64,000 bases of DNA from Streptomyces griseus (GCF_001715295.1 NZ_MDKB01000005.1:63645-127644); one strand, 5' to 3'; counted from the stretch's first letter, positions 41,888 through 51,209 are shown. Numbers and translations: made by a program. The notes: generated by a model not told the origin, from the sequence alone.

Positions 41888-42433
41888 TCACAACTCGACG
41901 GTGTCCACCGTCGAGATCTCCGCCCCCATGTTGCGCCGCATCATTACCAGCGCCGCCTGGGCGAGGTCGGCGTGGATATGGGCCACGGCGTCCTCGGGGA
42001 CGGTGACCCCGAGATGCCGGATGTGCGCGTCGAGTGCGGAGTAGAGGACGCACTGCTCGGTCACCTGGCCGCACAGGACGACGTGGTCCACGTCCAGTTG
42101 GTTCAGGAGGTAGGCGAGCGGCGTCTCGTAGAAGACCGAGTGCCTGGCCTTCACCACGAAGAGGGAGGAGTCGTCGGGCCTCACCGGCTCGACGAGTTCC
42201 GGATGGGCGCCGGCGAGGGCCTGGTCCACGATCTCGCCGTGGTGGGAACGCCATTCCCCGAAGTTGTCGTTGACGTAGATCACGGGCACCTTCTCCGCCC
42301 TGGCCCGGGCGATCAGTCTCGCGATCGCGGGGGTGACCCGGCCGACCGACGGGAGGAGCAGATCCGCGTCGGGGTGCTCGTAGCTGTTGATCATGTCGAT
42401 GACGATGACGGCGCGCTTGCCCATGTCCTCCAT
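41888..42433 (-). CDS. Isochorismatase-family cysteine hydrolase
   Basis: The ~181-aa alpha/beta hydrolase of the nicotinamidase/isochorismatase superfamily has the catalytic triad positions Asp in AVIVIDMINSY, Lys in FVVKARHS and Cys in VTEQCVL. cis-peptide region and zinc or His ligands are less clear, so amidase or hydrolase substrate is not assigned. Start uncertain between ATG 42424, ATG 42433 and GTG 42460. Confidence 0.87.
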   Translation of the reverse strand: MEDMGKRAVIVIDMINSYEHPDADLLLPSVGRVTPAIARLIARARAEKVPVIYVNDNFGEWRSHHGEIVDQALAGAHPELVEPVRPDDSSLFVVKARHSVFYETPLAYLLNQLDVDHVVLCGQVTEQCVLYSALDAHIRHLGVTVPEDAVAHIHADLAQAALVMMRRNMGAEISTVDTVEL

Positions 42434-42612
42434 GGTGGCATTCACCGGCGCGTTCACCACGCGGGGAGGCCCGGCGGCCGCCGTCGCGTGCCGGTCCGGG
42501 CCCTCGACGCGCCCGGACAGCCCTTAGGATCGGATCACGGCATCGCGCGTCGGTCACCGGCCGGGTGAGGCGTGGAGGTAGCCCGTGAGATGCCTGTTGG
42601 AGGCATTCCACC

Positions 42613-42999
42613 ATGTCCGTCGAGTTGAATCACACCATCATCCACTGCCGGGACAACCGCGAGTCCGCGGAGTTCCTGGCGCACGTTCTGGACCTCACCC
42701 CCGGAAGGGAATGGGGACCTTTCATCCCGCTCGTCCTGGCGAACGGGGTCACGCTGGACTTCGCGACCGTTCCGGATGAATCGATCACCGCGCAGCACTA
42801 CGCGTTCCTCATCTCGGAGGCGGAGTTCGACTCGGCCTTCGAGCGCATCAAGGCGCAGGGCACCGCGTACTACGCCGATCCGCACATGAAGCACCCCGGC
42901 GAGATCAACCACAACGACGGCGGCCGCGGCGTGTACTTCCCCGACCCCAGCGGGCACGGGATGGAACTCATCACCCGTCCCTACGGCGGCTGGTCGTAG
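42613..42999 (+). CDS. VOC family (glyoxalase-like) protein
   Basis: The 128-aa single VOC domain runs SVELNHTIIHCRDNRESAEFLAHVL at the N-terminus to RGVYFPDPSGHGMELITRPYG at the end, with His and Glu metal-ligand positions conserved (LNHTIIH, HGMELI). GGAGG nine bases before ATG 42613 and a TAGGAT -10-like box at 42525-42530 support it. Convergent with the GNAT gene. Confidence 0.9.
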   Translation: MSVELNHTIIHCRDNRESAEFLAHVLDLTPGREWGPFIPLVLANGVTLDFATVPDESITAQHYAFLISEAEFDSAFERIKAQGTAYYADPHMKHPGEINHNDGGRGVYFPDPSGHGMELITRPYGGWS

Positions 43000-43052
43000 C
43001 GGGACCGCGGGTGCGGGGTGGGCCGGCCGGGTGACCGGTGGGACCGCCCCGC

Positions 43053-43544
43053 TCACGGACCGTCGGTCGTGAGGCTGAGTTCGGGCCTGTCCCACATCAC
43101 CGCGGGCGGGGCGGCCGCGACCGTACCGGTGCGCCGGGCACCCACACTGCGGTAGAAGCCTTCGGCCGGGGGATGCGAGACGACGCGCACCGCGGCCAGA
43201 CCCGCCCGCCGCGCCTCCTCCCGCATGTGGCCGACGAGCAGCCGGCCGATCCCCAGCCCCTGGGCCTCGTCGCCGACGAACATCAGGTCGAGTTCCGGCG
43301 GGGACAGGACCAGTGCGTAGAAGCCGAGCACCCGGTCCTGCGCGTCCACGGCGACGAAGACCCGGTGCGTCTCGATGTAGTCCGGGCCGACCCTGTACCC
43401 CGCGACCATCGGCGCGTAGGGGCCCTCGTAGGCGCGTGACCCGGTGACCAGACGGGTGAGCCGCCGGCCGTCCCGCGCCACGGCCCGCCGCACCCGCACC
43501 TCGCCCCGCCCGGCGCCGCGCACCTTCGTAATGCTCGATCTCAT
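43053..43544 (-). CDS. GNAT-family N-acetyltransferase
   Basis: The 163-aa acetyltransferase has EVRVRRAVARDGRRLTRL at the N-terminus, substrate strands with FVAVDAQDRVLGFYALV, and the acetyl-CoA motif DEAQGLGIGRLLVGHMREEARRAG (Q-x-x-G-x-G/A). Substrate unknown. The ATG at 43544 has no Shine-Dalgarno sequence but a TAATAC box seven bases upstream, suggesting leaderless translation; ATG 43562 is an alternative. Confidence 0.88.
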   Translation of the reverse strand: MRSSITKVRGAGRGEVRVRRAVARDGRRLTRLVTGSRAYEGPYAPMVAGYRVGPDYIETHRVFVAVDAQDRVLGFYALVLSPPELDLMFVGDEAQGLGIGRLLVGHMREEARRAGLAAVRVVSHPPAEGFYRSVGARRTGTVAAAPPAVMWDRPELSLTTDGP

Positions 43545-43557
43545 GGAAGGAGTATTA
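43545..43557 (-). promoter_or_regulatory. Putative -10 for leaderless GNAT transcript
   Basis: The minus strand reads TAATAC-TCCTTCC-ATG. The strong -10 box placed seven bases before the ATG puts the 5' end at the start codon. A matching -35 was not found. Confidence 0.4.
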
Positions 43558-43608
43558 CGCATCGCAGGGGCCGCGCCGACGCGCGAGGGGTGCCGTGGCC
43601 CGCGCCGG

Positions 43609-44019
43609 TCAGTTTCCGTCCGCGCGCCCGCGCGCGTGCCACTCGGCCACGGCGGCTTCGATGTCGAAGGGGACAAGATTCAGCGGCGGCCCCTCCGGCG
43701 GCCTCAGCAGGGCCGTCCGGATCTTCTCGTTCACCTCGGTGAGAATGCGCCGGACCTCGGCCTCGGACCGGGCACAGGAGGCCTCCTCCCGGCCGTCCTC
43801 CGCCTGTTTGCGCAGCGTGAGGGAGGGCGGGAGCACCGAGAGGCCCTCACGCCGCATCTTCTCCTTGATCCACCACGCCTCGTCGTACGGGCGATCGAGG
43901 CCGGGGATCGGTTTGCCGAAGCCCGGCAGGGCGGAGAAGTCACCACGCTGTTCGGCCGCTTGGATCTGCTGGTCCACCCAGGACTCGAAGCTGACGCCGG
44001 CCGGCTTGCGCTCGGTCAC
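43609..44019 (-). CDS. DUF1992 (DnaJ-homologue-subfamily-C28-like) protein
   Basis: The 136-aa protein has the whole DUF1992 signature: ESWVDQQIQAAEQRGDFSALPGFGKPIP, then EAWWIKEKMRREGLSVLPPSL, LRKQAEDG, and the helical VRRILTEVNEKIRTALL. Eukaryotic relatives are DNAJC28; bacterial function is unknown. GTG 44019 has AAGGAGG six bases upstream. Transcribed in the same direction as the phosphatase upstream of it, 224 bp away. Confidence 0.9.
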   Translation of the reverse strand: MTERKPAGVSFESWVDQQIQAAEQRGDFSALPGFGKPIPGLDRPYDEAWWIKEKMRREGLSVLPPSLTLRKQAEDGREEASCARSEAEVRRILTEVNEKIRTALLRPPEGPPLNLVPFDIEAAVAEWHARGRADGN

Positions 44020-44243
44020 CGCGTACCTCCTTCGGAACGCCTCCCCGGCGGCGGGTTACGGCCGGGGCCACATACCACGGTACGGGAGGCACCACGACTC
44101 CCCCGTGCCTGGTGCACCCCTGTCGCCCCGGTGCCGGGCAGGCGCGCGTTCGCGGACGGCGCGCGCCGGTGATGCCGAAGGCTGTGCAGGGGGCGCAGCC
44201 GTCGGGCGGGGCGGGCGGACGCGTGGGGCCGGCCACCGGGCCG

Positions 44244-45041
44244 TCAGGCCGGTGCCACCAGGTCCGCGCGCAGCCGCTCGGTCACGGCCGGGGGAACGCG
44301 CAGTCCGTCGCGCAGGTAGCCGTCGAGTCCGCCCCAGCGTTCGTCCATGGCGTCCAGGGCCGCGTCGAGGTACCGGGGCCGGACCTCGATGAGCGCCGCG
44401 GCGACGTCCGGGTCACCGCCCGCCTCGACGAAGCGCCGCACCACCGGCGCGAAGGCGGCCCGGATCGCCCTGTTCACGGCCAGGAACTCGGCCTGCACGA
44501 CCTCGCGCGAGGCGCCCGCCATCAGCAGCAGGAGCGCCGTGGCCCAGCCGGTGCGGCCCTTCCCCGACGCACAGTGGAAGAGCAGTGGCCTCGCCCGCGG
44601 GTCCGCGGCCGTCTCGAGAAAGGCGCGGTAGGCGGCGGCGGCTCCCGGCGAGAGGACCATCTGCCGGTAGGTCCGGGTGAACAGGACTTCGGCACGCCCG
44701 CCGCCGAGCGCGGCCGCCGCTCCGTCCGGGTCGCAGAGCAATGCCCGCAACCGGGCGGGCCCGAGCACCGGATGGTCGCCGAGGACGTCGGCGACGAAGA
44801 GCCTGGCACCCGGCGGCAACCGGTCGGGGGACCAACGGCGTTCGTCGGCCGTGCGGAGGTCGACGACCGTACGGATACCGAGTGCGGCAACCGCCATGTC
44901 GTGCTCCGCGTCGAAGTCGCTGAGCTGACCCGAGCGGAGAAGAAGACCCTGACGCAGGCGGCGGTCGCACCCGAGGGCGATACCACCGAGATCGCGCAGG
45001 TTGACGACGGTAGCGGCCGGGACGGCCCGGGCGGTTTGCAC
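44244..45041 (-). CDS. Tyrosine-specific protein phosphatase (Y_phosphatase3 type)
   Basis: The ~265-aa protein has VVNLRDLGGIALGCDRRLRQGLLLRSGQLSDF at the N-terminus and the catalytic P-loop FHCASGKGRTGWATALLL, giving the nucleophile Cys and Arg of HCxxGKxRTG. It is a low-specificity protein or phosphoinositide phosphatase of the MptpB/IphP class. The start is uncertain: GTG 45041, ATG 45107 and ATG 45113 are all possible, with only a weak site before GTG 45041. Confidence 0.88.
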   Translation of the reverse strand: MQTARAVPAATVVNLRDLGGIALGCDRRLRQGLLLRSGQLSDFDAEHDMAVAALGIRTVVDLRTADERRWSPDRLPPGARLFVADVLGDHPVLGPARLRALLCDPDGAAAALGGGRAEVLFTRTYRQMVLSPGAAAAYRAFLETAADPRARPLLFHCASGKGRTGWATALLLLMAGASREVVQAEFLAVNRAIRAAFAPVVRRFVEAGGDPDVAAALIEVRPRYLDAALDAMDERWGGLDGYLRDGLRVPPAVTERLRADLVAPA

Positions 45042-45160
45042 GATGGAATGCCTCTTTCCCGACACACTGCACAGGTCAGAATCAACGTCGCATGGGGCGT
45101 GGGGCATGAGCATCGACAGGCGGGGGGCGGGAGACCGGTCGGGGAGCCTGAGGGCGGGTC

Positions 45161-45658
45161 TCAGTCGGCGAGGATCCTCGCCTTGTGCTCCGCGAACTCG
45201 GCGTCGGTCAGAATGTCCTGCTTCCTGAGCTCCGCCAGCCGCTCGAGCAGCGTGATGACATCGTCCTGTCCCTCGGGGGGTGGGACGACCTCATGCGCCA
45301 CGAGCTCTCCGCCCGCCGTCCGGGCCACTCGGGTGAGGGCGACCGGCCAGCGGTCCTCCCACGCGATCAGCGCGGCGACGGTGCCCCCCGGCAGGTGCGC
45401 AAGAGCCCCGATGTCCGTGACGGCGGGCCATCCGGCCACCTCACCGCCCGGCCGTTCGAAGGGCACGAGCCCGTCCGGGTCGATCTCGGCCCTGTCCACG
45501 GGGTCGGGGGCACCGCCCTCACCTCCACGGGCGAAGGCGAGGTCGAGGATGCGCACGGCCTGCGACGCGACCGCGTCCGCCAGGAGGGGCGCGATCGTGT
45601 CGGCGTACCGCTCACCGGGAAAGGTGATGACGAGGTACTCCACGGGTCCCACGGCCAT
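45161..45658 (-). CDS. DUF6325 family protein with C-terminal SHOCT motif
   Basis: The 165-aa protein starts VGPVEYLVITFPGERYADTIAPLLAD, a conserved opening of actinobacterial DUF6325, with a middle CoA-like or ferredoxin-like strand pattern. The C-terminal 31 residues (ITLLERLAELRKQDILTDAE, FAEHKARIL) are a SHOCT helix pair, which mediates oligomerisation. Function unknown. AAGGAC lies before ATG 45658. Confidence 0.82.
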   Translation of the reverse strand: MAVGPVEYLVITFPGERYADTIAPLLADAVASQAVRILDLAFARGGEGGAPDPVDRAEIDPDGLVPFERPGGEVAGWPAVTDIGALAHLPGGTVAALIAWEDRWPVALTRVARTAGGELVAHEVVPPPEGQDDVITLLERLAELRKQDILTDAEFAEHKARILAD

Positions 45659-45699
45659 GGTGCGTCCTTCCCCTGCGGTGCCGACTCGCCAGAAGCATA

Positions 45700-45732
45700 A
45701 CTGTGGGCATTCCGTGCCGCACTGTGAGCATT
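45700..45732. promoter_or_regulatory. Direct repeats ACTGTGnGCATT, 21 bp apart
   Basis: ACTGTGGGCATT (45700-45711) and ACTGTGAGCATT (45721-45732) are 12-bp copies with one mismatch, spaced two helical turns apart, 42-74 bp upstream of the DUF6325 start. This is operator-like geometry for a regulator that binds head-to-tail on one face of the helix. A TATGCT -10-like hexamer lies adjacent on the minus strand. Confidence 0.55.
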
Positions 45733-46101
45733 GCTGACTGAGCGGACATACCGACACCGGGACGCGGGACCCCGCGGACGATGGGGAGGGGAAGGCCACA
45801 GGACCCCATGAGTCCGTCGTGGTGAGGGAGGCGGCGGATTACGACGTGCCGGTGGAGACGGTCGGGCCGGTCCGGGACGCCTGTCGCCCACACGGTCGGC
45901 ACCTTCCTGCTGCTCACCCGGCGCGCACCGGCGACCGCGGCAGAGTGCCGAGAGGGCGTGCCGGAACTCGCCGGCTCCGTCGCGGTCGACAGGGCCGGCG
46001 GTCAGCGGCCCGGGGCGACGCGCCGGGCGGACGGGGCGGGTGGACGGCCGAGGGCCGGGCCGCACCACCCGGTGTGTCCCGGCGGCCGTGGGCGGACACG
46101 G
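45733..46101. other. Gap without a recognised gene
   Basis: About 370 bp between the DUF6325 promoter region and the pgm terminator. Open frames are GC-driven, Arg/Gly-rich and without a ribosome binding site. Confidence 0.45.
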
Positions 46102-46132
46102 CGGTGGGCCCCAGGTGTTCCGGGGCCCACCG
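46102..46132 (-). terminator. Terminator of the pgm gene
   Basis: Perfect 11-bp arms (46102-46112, CGGTGGGCCCC; 46122-46132) with a 9-base loop, 13 bp past the pgm stop. Confidence 0.75.
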
Positions 46133-46144
46133 TGCCCGGGCCGG

Positions 46145-47791
46145 TCAGTCAGCCGCGCCGAGCGCCTCGGACACCAGGGCGCGGGCCTCGTCCTGCACCC
46201 TCGCGAGGTGGTCGGCCCCCTGGAAGCTCTCCGCGTACACCTTGTACACGTCCTCCGTGCCGGAGGGGCGGGCCGCGAACCAGGCGTTGTCGGTGCAGAC
46301 CTTGAGCCCGCCGATGGCCGCCCCGTTACCCGGTGCCTCGGTGAGCACCGCGGTGATGGGCTCGCCCGCCAGGGTGTCCGCGGTGACCTGGTCCGGGGAG
46401 AGCCGGGCCAGCACCGCCTTCTGCTCGCGGGTGGCGGGAGCGTCGACCCTGGCGTAGGCGGGGTCCCCGAAGCGGGCGGTCAGTTCGCCGTAGTGCCGGG
46501 AGGGGGTGGAACCGGTGACGGCGGTGATCTCCGAGGCCAGCAGCGCCAGCAGGATGCCGTCCTTGTCGGTGGTCCAGACCCGCCCGTCCCGGCGCAGGAA
46601 GGACGCCCCGGCGGACTCCTCACCGCCGAAGCCCAGGGTGCCGCCGAACAGCCCGTCGACGAACCACTTGAAGCCCACCGGGACCTCGACCAGGTGCCGA
46701 CCCAGGTCCGCGGCGACCCGGTCGATCATGGAGGAGGAGACGAGGGTCTTGCCGATGCCGGTGCCGGACGGCCAGTTCCCGCGGTGGGAGTAGAGGTAGC
46801 GGATGGCCACGGCCAGATAGTGGTTCGGGTTCATCAGACCGCCGTCCGGCGTGACGATGCCGTGCCGGTCCGCGTCGGCGTCGTTGCCGGTGGCGATGGT
46901 GTACGCGTCGCGCTGCTCGATGAGCGAGGCCATGGCGTACGGCGAGGAACAGTCCATGCGGATCTTCCCGTCCCAGTCCAGCGTCATGAACCGCCAGGTG
47001 GGATCGGCGAGCGGATTGACGACGGTGAGGTCGAGGCGGTGGCGTTCGGCGATGCGTCCCCAGTAGGCGACCGAGGCACCGCCCAGCGGGTCGGCACCGA
47101 TACGGATTCCCGCGTCGCGTACGGCGTCCATGTCGAGGACGGACGGCAGGTCGTCGACGTACCCGGTCAGGAAGTCGTGGCGGCCGGTGGTGCCGGCGGC
47201 CAGCGCACGGGCGTAAGGGATCCGGCGGACGTCCTTCAGCCCGCCCTCGATCAGGGCGTTGGCGCGGTCCTGGATCCAGGAGGTGGCGTCCGAGCCCGCC
47301 GGGCCGCCGTGGGGCGGGTTGTACTTGAACCCGCCGTCCGCGGGCGGGTTGTGGGAAGGGGTGACCACGATGCCGTCGGCGAGGCCGCCGGTGCGGTCCC
47401 GGTTGTGGGTCAGGATCGCGTGCGAGACGGCCGGGGTGGGTGTGTAGCCGTCGTCCGTGTCGATGAGGACGGTGGCACCGTTGGCGGCGAGCACCTCCAC
47501 GGCGGTGATCCGGGCCGGTTCGGAGAGGGCGTGGGTGTCGGCGCCGAGGAACAGCGGACCGTCGGTACCCTGCTGGGCACGGTATTCGCAGATGGCCTGC
47601 GTGGTGGCGGCGATGTGGTCCTCGTTGAAGGCTGCCGCCAGGGCCGAGCCACGGTGCCCCGACGTACCGAACGCGACCCGCTGGGCGGGCTCGGCCGGAT
47701 CGGGGTGGACGGTGTAGTAGGCCGTCACGAGCCGTGCCACGTCCACCAGGTCTCCGGGCTGCGCCGGCTTGCCGGCCCGTTCGTGAACCAT
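46145..47791 (-). CDS. pgm: Phosphoglucomutase (alpha-D-glucose phosphate-specific)
   Basis: The 548-aa alpha-D-phosphohexomutase interconverts glucose-1-P and glucose-6-P, supplying sugar nucleotides. It has FGTSGHRG, the phosphoserine loop VVTPSHNPPADGGFKYNPPHGG (TPSHNP), the metal loop TGNDADADRHG, sugar loop GFGGEESAG and the phosphate-binding RPSGTEDVYKVYAES. AGAGGAGA precedes ATG 47791. It lies beside, and divergent from, the exopolysaccharide operon, which needs UDP-sugar precursors. Confidence 0.95.
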   Translation of the reverse strand: MVHERAGKPAQPGDLVDVARLVTAYYTVHPDPAEPAQRVAFGTSGHRGSALAAAFNEDHIAATTQAICEYRAQQGTDGPLFLGADTHALSEPARITAVEVLAANGATVLIDTDDGYTPTPAVSHAILTHNRDRTGGLADGIVVTPSHNPPADGGFKYNPPHGGPAGSDATSWIQDRANALIEGGLKDVRRIPYARALAAGTTGRHDFLTGYVDDLPSVLDMDAVRDAGIRIGADPLGGASVAYWGRIAERHRLDLTVVNPLADPTWRFMTLDWDGKIRMDCSSPYAMASLIEQRDAYTIATGNDADADRHGIVTPDGGLMNPNHYLAVAIRYLYSHRGNWPSGTGIGKTLVSSSMIDRVAADLGRHLVEVPVGFKWFVDGLFGGTLGFGGEESAGASFLRRDGRVWTTDKDGILLALLASEITAVTGSTPSRHYGELTARFGDPAYARVDAPATREQKAVLARLSPDQVTADTLAGEPITAVLTEAPGNGAAIGGLKVCTDNAWFAARPSGTEDVYKVYAESFQGADHLARVQDEARALVSEALGAAD

Positions 47792-48534
47792 CGCTTCTCC
47801 TCTGTCTTGGGCGGCCGGTCGGCCTCGGCGGACCGTCACGGGAAGGACGATCATCCGAGTTGTACCCGATACTGCCGCGCGTGCCGCACGCGCGGGCACC
47901 GGGGCCCTCCCGCCGGTACTCCGACTCCGCAGCCGGCCGTGCCGCCGGGACCTCCGCCGCGATGGGCCGGAGCACGCGGGACACGTCCACCGGTGCGGGG
48001 CGTGCCACCGGCAGCCGGGACAGGCCACTGCGGGCACGCCCGTGACGTCTCCGGCCGCCGCACCCCTCTGCCGGTGCACGCGGTACCCGTCCCGCCGTCC
48101 CCGGTGGATCGGGGCCGTGGGCCGTCCCGCACCCCCGGCGGGCGCGCGACGGCAGCTACGGCGCCTCGCCGCGCTGCCCGGTCGTCCACATGCGTCCAGG
48201 GCGTGCTTCGAAAGCGGCGTGAGCGGGGTTCCGGACGCCGGCCGGGCACGCATGCGCGCGGCGGTGCACGGCAATTCCTTTTGAGCGGCACCATCCGGAA
48301 CAGAAAAGCTCACCGGCCGTCCGACACGCCGACGTACGGGGCGGACGTGCGGCATTCTCCCGGCCCGCCCGCGGGTACACCATAGGGAAATATGCGCGAG
48401 TCGTACGCGTAGTCGCCTCACCGCCGTGGCACAGTGCATTTCGGTTTCGTCCACTTGATCTCCGCCGCCATTTCCTTACCGCCGGCGCTCATCCGGGCCA
48501 GCTCTTTCGGGGGAATGCGAGAAGAGAGCCGTGC
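47792..48534. other. 743-bp intergenic control region before the exopolysaccharide operon
   Basis: No convincing gene. Both promoters, for pgm (minus) and the operon (plus), must lie here. AT-richer patches occur near 48281-48312 (CCTTTTGAGCGG, ACAGAAAAGC) and 48382-48394 (CATAGGGAAATATG). A seven-codon mini frame ATGCGCGAGTCGTACGCGTAG begins at about 48392; I treat it as chance. Confidence 0.45.
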
Positions 48535-49725
48535 GTGCTGCAGAGAAGTTTCAGCGAGGAAAGCGGACTGACGGTCCTTCACCTGGTCCAGCCGGTGGAG
48601 GGAGGAGTCGCCCGTGTCGTCACGGACCTCGTGGCGGCGCAGGTACGGGCGGGACTGCGGCCCGTCGTGGCCTGCCCGCCGGAAGGTTCGCTGGCACCGG
48701 CCGCGGCGGCCGCGGGGGCGGAGGTACGCGTCTGGCCGGCGGAGCGCGCCCCCGGTGCCCGGTTGGGCCGCGAGGTCACCGCGGCGGGGCGTCTGGTCCG
48801 CGCGTGCGCACCCCAGGTGATCCACGCCCACAGCGCGAAGGCGGGGCTGGCCGGGCGGCTGGCGGTGCGCGGCCGTGTCCCCACGGTGTTCCAGCCCCAC
48901 GCCTGGTCGTTCGAGGCCCTGGAGGGGCGGGCCGCCGACACGGCGGCGGCCTGGGAGCGTTTCGGGGCACGGTGGAGCGACCGGATCCTGTGCGTCAGCG
49001 AGTCCGAGCGCCGGGCCGGGCGGCGGGCCGGCGTCACCGCCCGCTGGTCGGTGATCCACAACGGCATCGACCTGGACCGCTTCCGGCCGGGCGACCGGAG
49101 CGCCACGGCCTCGGCCCGCGCCGCCCTGCCCGCCCTCGCCGGCGTCCCGGCGGGCGCTCCGCTGGTCGTCTGCGTGGGGCGCCTGAGCCGGCAGAAGGGC
49201 CAGGACATCCTTCTGGAGGCGTGGCGGCTGACGCGTACGCGCGGCGCACGGCTCGTCCTGGTCGGTGACGGGCCGTCCGGGGCGGAGCTGCGGCGTACCG
49301 CGCCGCCCGGCGTGCTGTTCGCCGGGTTCAGCCGGGACGTGCGGCCGTGGCTCCACGCGGCCGACCTGGTCGTGCTGCCTTCACGCTGGGAGGGCATGGC
49401 GCTGGCCCCTCTCGAAGCCATGGCCTGCGGCACGCCCGTCCTGCTGACCGATGTCGCCGGGGCGAGGGAGAGCCTGCCTCCCTCTCATCTCCCGCACTGC
49501 CTGGTCCCGCCGCATGACCCACGGGCTCTCGCGGCGGCGCTCACCGCTCTGCTGGCCGACCCCGTCCTGCGCGCGGAGCTGAGCCGCACCGCGCGGCGGC
49601 ACACCCGCACGGCCTTCGACGTGTCGAGGACGGCCGGGGCCGTTCTGCGCCTCTACCGGGAACTCGCCGCCCCGTCACGTCCCCTGACGTCCCGCCCCAC
49701 GACGAGGAAGTGCACCGAGCGATGA
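48535..49725 (+). CDS. GT4-family glycosyltransferase, first gene of EPS operon
   Basis: The 396-aa GT-B enzyme has TVLHLVQPVEGGVARVVTDLVAAQV at its N-terminus, VIHAHSAKAGLAGRLA, the nucleotide-sugar-binding VCVGRLSRQKGQDILLEAW and the E-x7-E motif in PSRWEGMALAPLEAMACGTPV. It extends the lipid-linked oligosaccharide in the cytoplasm. Start GTG 48535 has GAGAAGAGAG upstream; its TGA overlaps the next ATG (ATGA). Confidence 0.92.
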   Translation: MLQRSFSEESGLTVLHLVQPVEGGVARVVTDLVAAQVRAGLRPVVACPPEGSLAPAAAAAGAEVRVWPAERAPGARLGREVTAAGRLVRACAPQVIHAHSAKAGLAGRLAVRGRVPTVFQPHAWSFEALEGRAADTAAAWERFGARWSDRILCVSESERRAGRRAGVTARWSVIHNGIDLDRFRPGDRSATASARAALPALAGVPAGAPLVVCVGRLSRQKGQDILLEAWRLTRTRGARLVLVGDGPSGAELRRTAPPGVLFAGFSRDVRPWLHAADLVVLPSRWEGMALAPLEAMACGTPVLLTDVAGARESLPPSHLPHCLVPPHDPRALAAALTALLADPVLRAELSRTARRHTRTAFDVSRTAGAVLRLYRELAAPSRPLTSRPTTRKCTER

Positions 49726-51206
49726 CGACGGAGAGTGCACCGGCCCACCGGCCCGCCCAGGCGACAGCGGTACGCCGTGCGGCGTCCGCGATCCGTCCCC
49801 CACGTGCCGGGAGCGGACGCGCGTCGTCGTCCCGGGCCGTCGCGGCCCGGCACAGGCGGACCGCGTCCCTGGGCCTGATGGCCGCCGACGGGCTGGGGCT
49901 GGTCCTGGCCCTGACCCTGGTGGCCGACGGGCCGTGGCCGGCGGGCGCCGTACTCCCGCAGGCGGCGGGCCAGTTGCTGCTGAACGCCTACCGCGGCCTG
50001 TACCGGACCGGACTGTCCCCGTCCGTCCTGGGGGAGCTGCCCGCCCTGTGCGGTCTGGCGGCGGTGCAGTGGTACGTCGCCGGCGAGGCCCTCGCGGCGT
50101 ACGACCCCGCCTACGACCCCGGCTGGAGGGTCCTGGTCTGCGCGGTGGGTGCTCAGACCCTCCTGAGCTGCGGCGCCCGTGCCGGTGTGCACCGGCTGCG
50201 CCTGCGGTCGGCCGCCCGTAACCCGCAGTCCGCCCTGGTCGTGGGCGACGGTCCGCTCGCCGACCGGGTCACCGCCGTACTGCAGGAGCACACGGAGTAC
50301 GGGCTGCGGCCGGTCGGCCGGGTGCGCGCCGGCGACGCTCCCGGGCCCCGGACCGCGTCGCCCGGCGGGTCCGCGCTGCCCGTGCTGGCGTCGGCGCAGG
50401 ACGTCGGCCGGGCGGTCATCCAGAACACCGTGCGGCACGCCGTGTTCACGGTCCCGCCGGAGTCGGAACCGGAGGGATCCGCGCTCTTCGAGCTGTTCGT
50501 GGAGCACGGTTGCCGGGTGTGGCTGATCACCGACCGGGCGACCGCACTCCCCCACCCGGCCGCGCCCGGGACGGACCACCTGTGGGGCTTCGCCGCCCAT
50601 ACGCTGCACGACGGCCCGCACCGGCCCGCCGCCCACCGGGCCAAGCGCGCCATGGACGCGGTCCTGGCCACGGCCGCCCTGATCGCGGCGAGTCCCGTGA
50701 TGGCCGTGTGCGCGCTCGCCGTACGGCTCTGCGACGGCCCGGGGGTCCTCTTCCGGCAGGAGCGCGTCGGACGGTACGGGCGGCTCTTCGTCCTGCTGAA
50801 GTTCCGGACCCTGCGCCCCGCCGACGCGCACGAGTCGGCCACCCGCTGGAACGTGTCGGAGGACCGGCGGATGAGCCGCGTGGGCAGGTTCCTGCGCCGT
50901 ACCTCGCTGGACGAGCTGCCGCAGCTGTGGAACGTGCTGCGCGGCGACATGAGCCTGGTCGGCCCCCGGCCCGAACGCCCCTACTTCGTGAAGCAGTTCA
51001 GCCGCGTGCACCCCGGCTACCGGGCCCGGCACCGGATGCCGGTCGGTATCACGGGCCTCGCCCAGGTGCACGGACTGCGCGGTGACACCTCGATCGAGGA
51101 CCGGGCCCGCTTCGACAACCGGTACATCGAGACGTGGTCCCTCTGGCAGGACGTGTGCGTCCTCGCGCGCACCGCGGGCTCCGTGTTCCGGCTCGGAGGC
51201 AGCTGA
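49722..51206 (+). CDS. Polyprenyl-phosphate sugar-1-phosphate transferase (EPS initiation)
   Basis: The 494-aa bitopic protein has four N-terminal transmembrane segments (about 45-150), a CoA-like nucleotide-binding middle (LVVGDGPLADRVTAVLQEH), then a membrane helix and the bacterial sugar-transferase domain (~310-494): KRAMDAVLATAALIAASPVMA, FRQERVGRYGRLFVLLKFRT, SLDELPQLWNVLRGDMSLVGPRPERPYF, TGLAQVHGLRG. It transfers sugar-1-P to undecaprenyl phosphate and so starts the repeat unit. Start and stop overlap neighbours by ATGA or lie 3 bp away. Confidence 0.93.
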   Translation: MTTESAPAHRPAQATAVRRAASAIRPPRAGSGRASSSRAVAARHRRTASLGLMAADGLGLVLALTLVADGPWPAGAVLPQAAGQLLLNAYRGLYRTGLSPSVLGELPALCGLAAVQWYVAGEALAAYDPAYDPGWRVLVCAVGAQTLLSCGARAGVHRLRLRSAARNPQSALVVGDGPLADRVTAVLQEHTEYGLRPVGRVRAGDAPGPRTASPGGSALPVLASAQDVGRAVIQNTVRHAVFTVPPESEPEGSALFELFVEHGCRVWLITDRATALPHPAAPGTDHLWGFAAHTLHDGPHRPAAHRAKRAMDAVLATAALIAASPVMAVCALAVRLCDGPGVLFRQERVGRYGRLFVLLKFRTLRPADAHESATRWNVSEDRRMSRVGRFLRRTSLDELPQLWNVLRGDMSLVGPRPERPYFVKQFSRVHPGYRARHRMPVGITGLAQVHGLRGDTSIEDRARFDNRYIETWSLWQDVCVLARTAGSVFRLGGS

Positions 51207-51209
51207 ACA

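Noticed and set aside
48392..48412. Mini frame ATGCGCGAGTCGTACGCGTAG as a leader peptide
   Set aside because: It has no ribosome binding site or attenuator structure and is as short as expected by chance.
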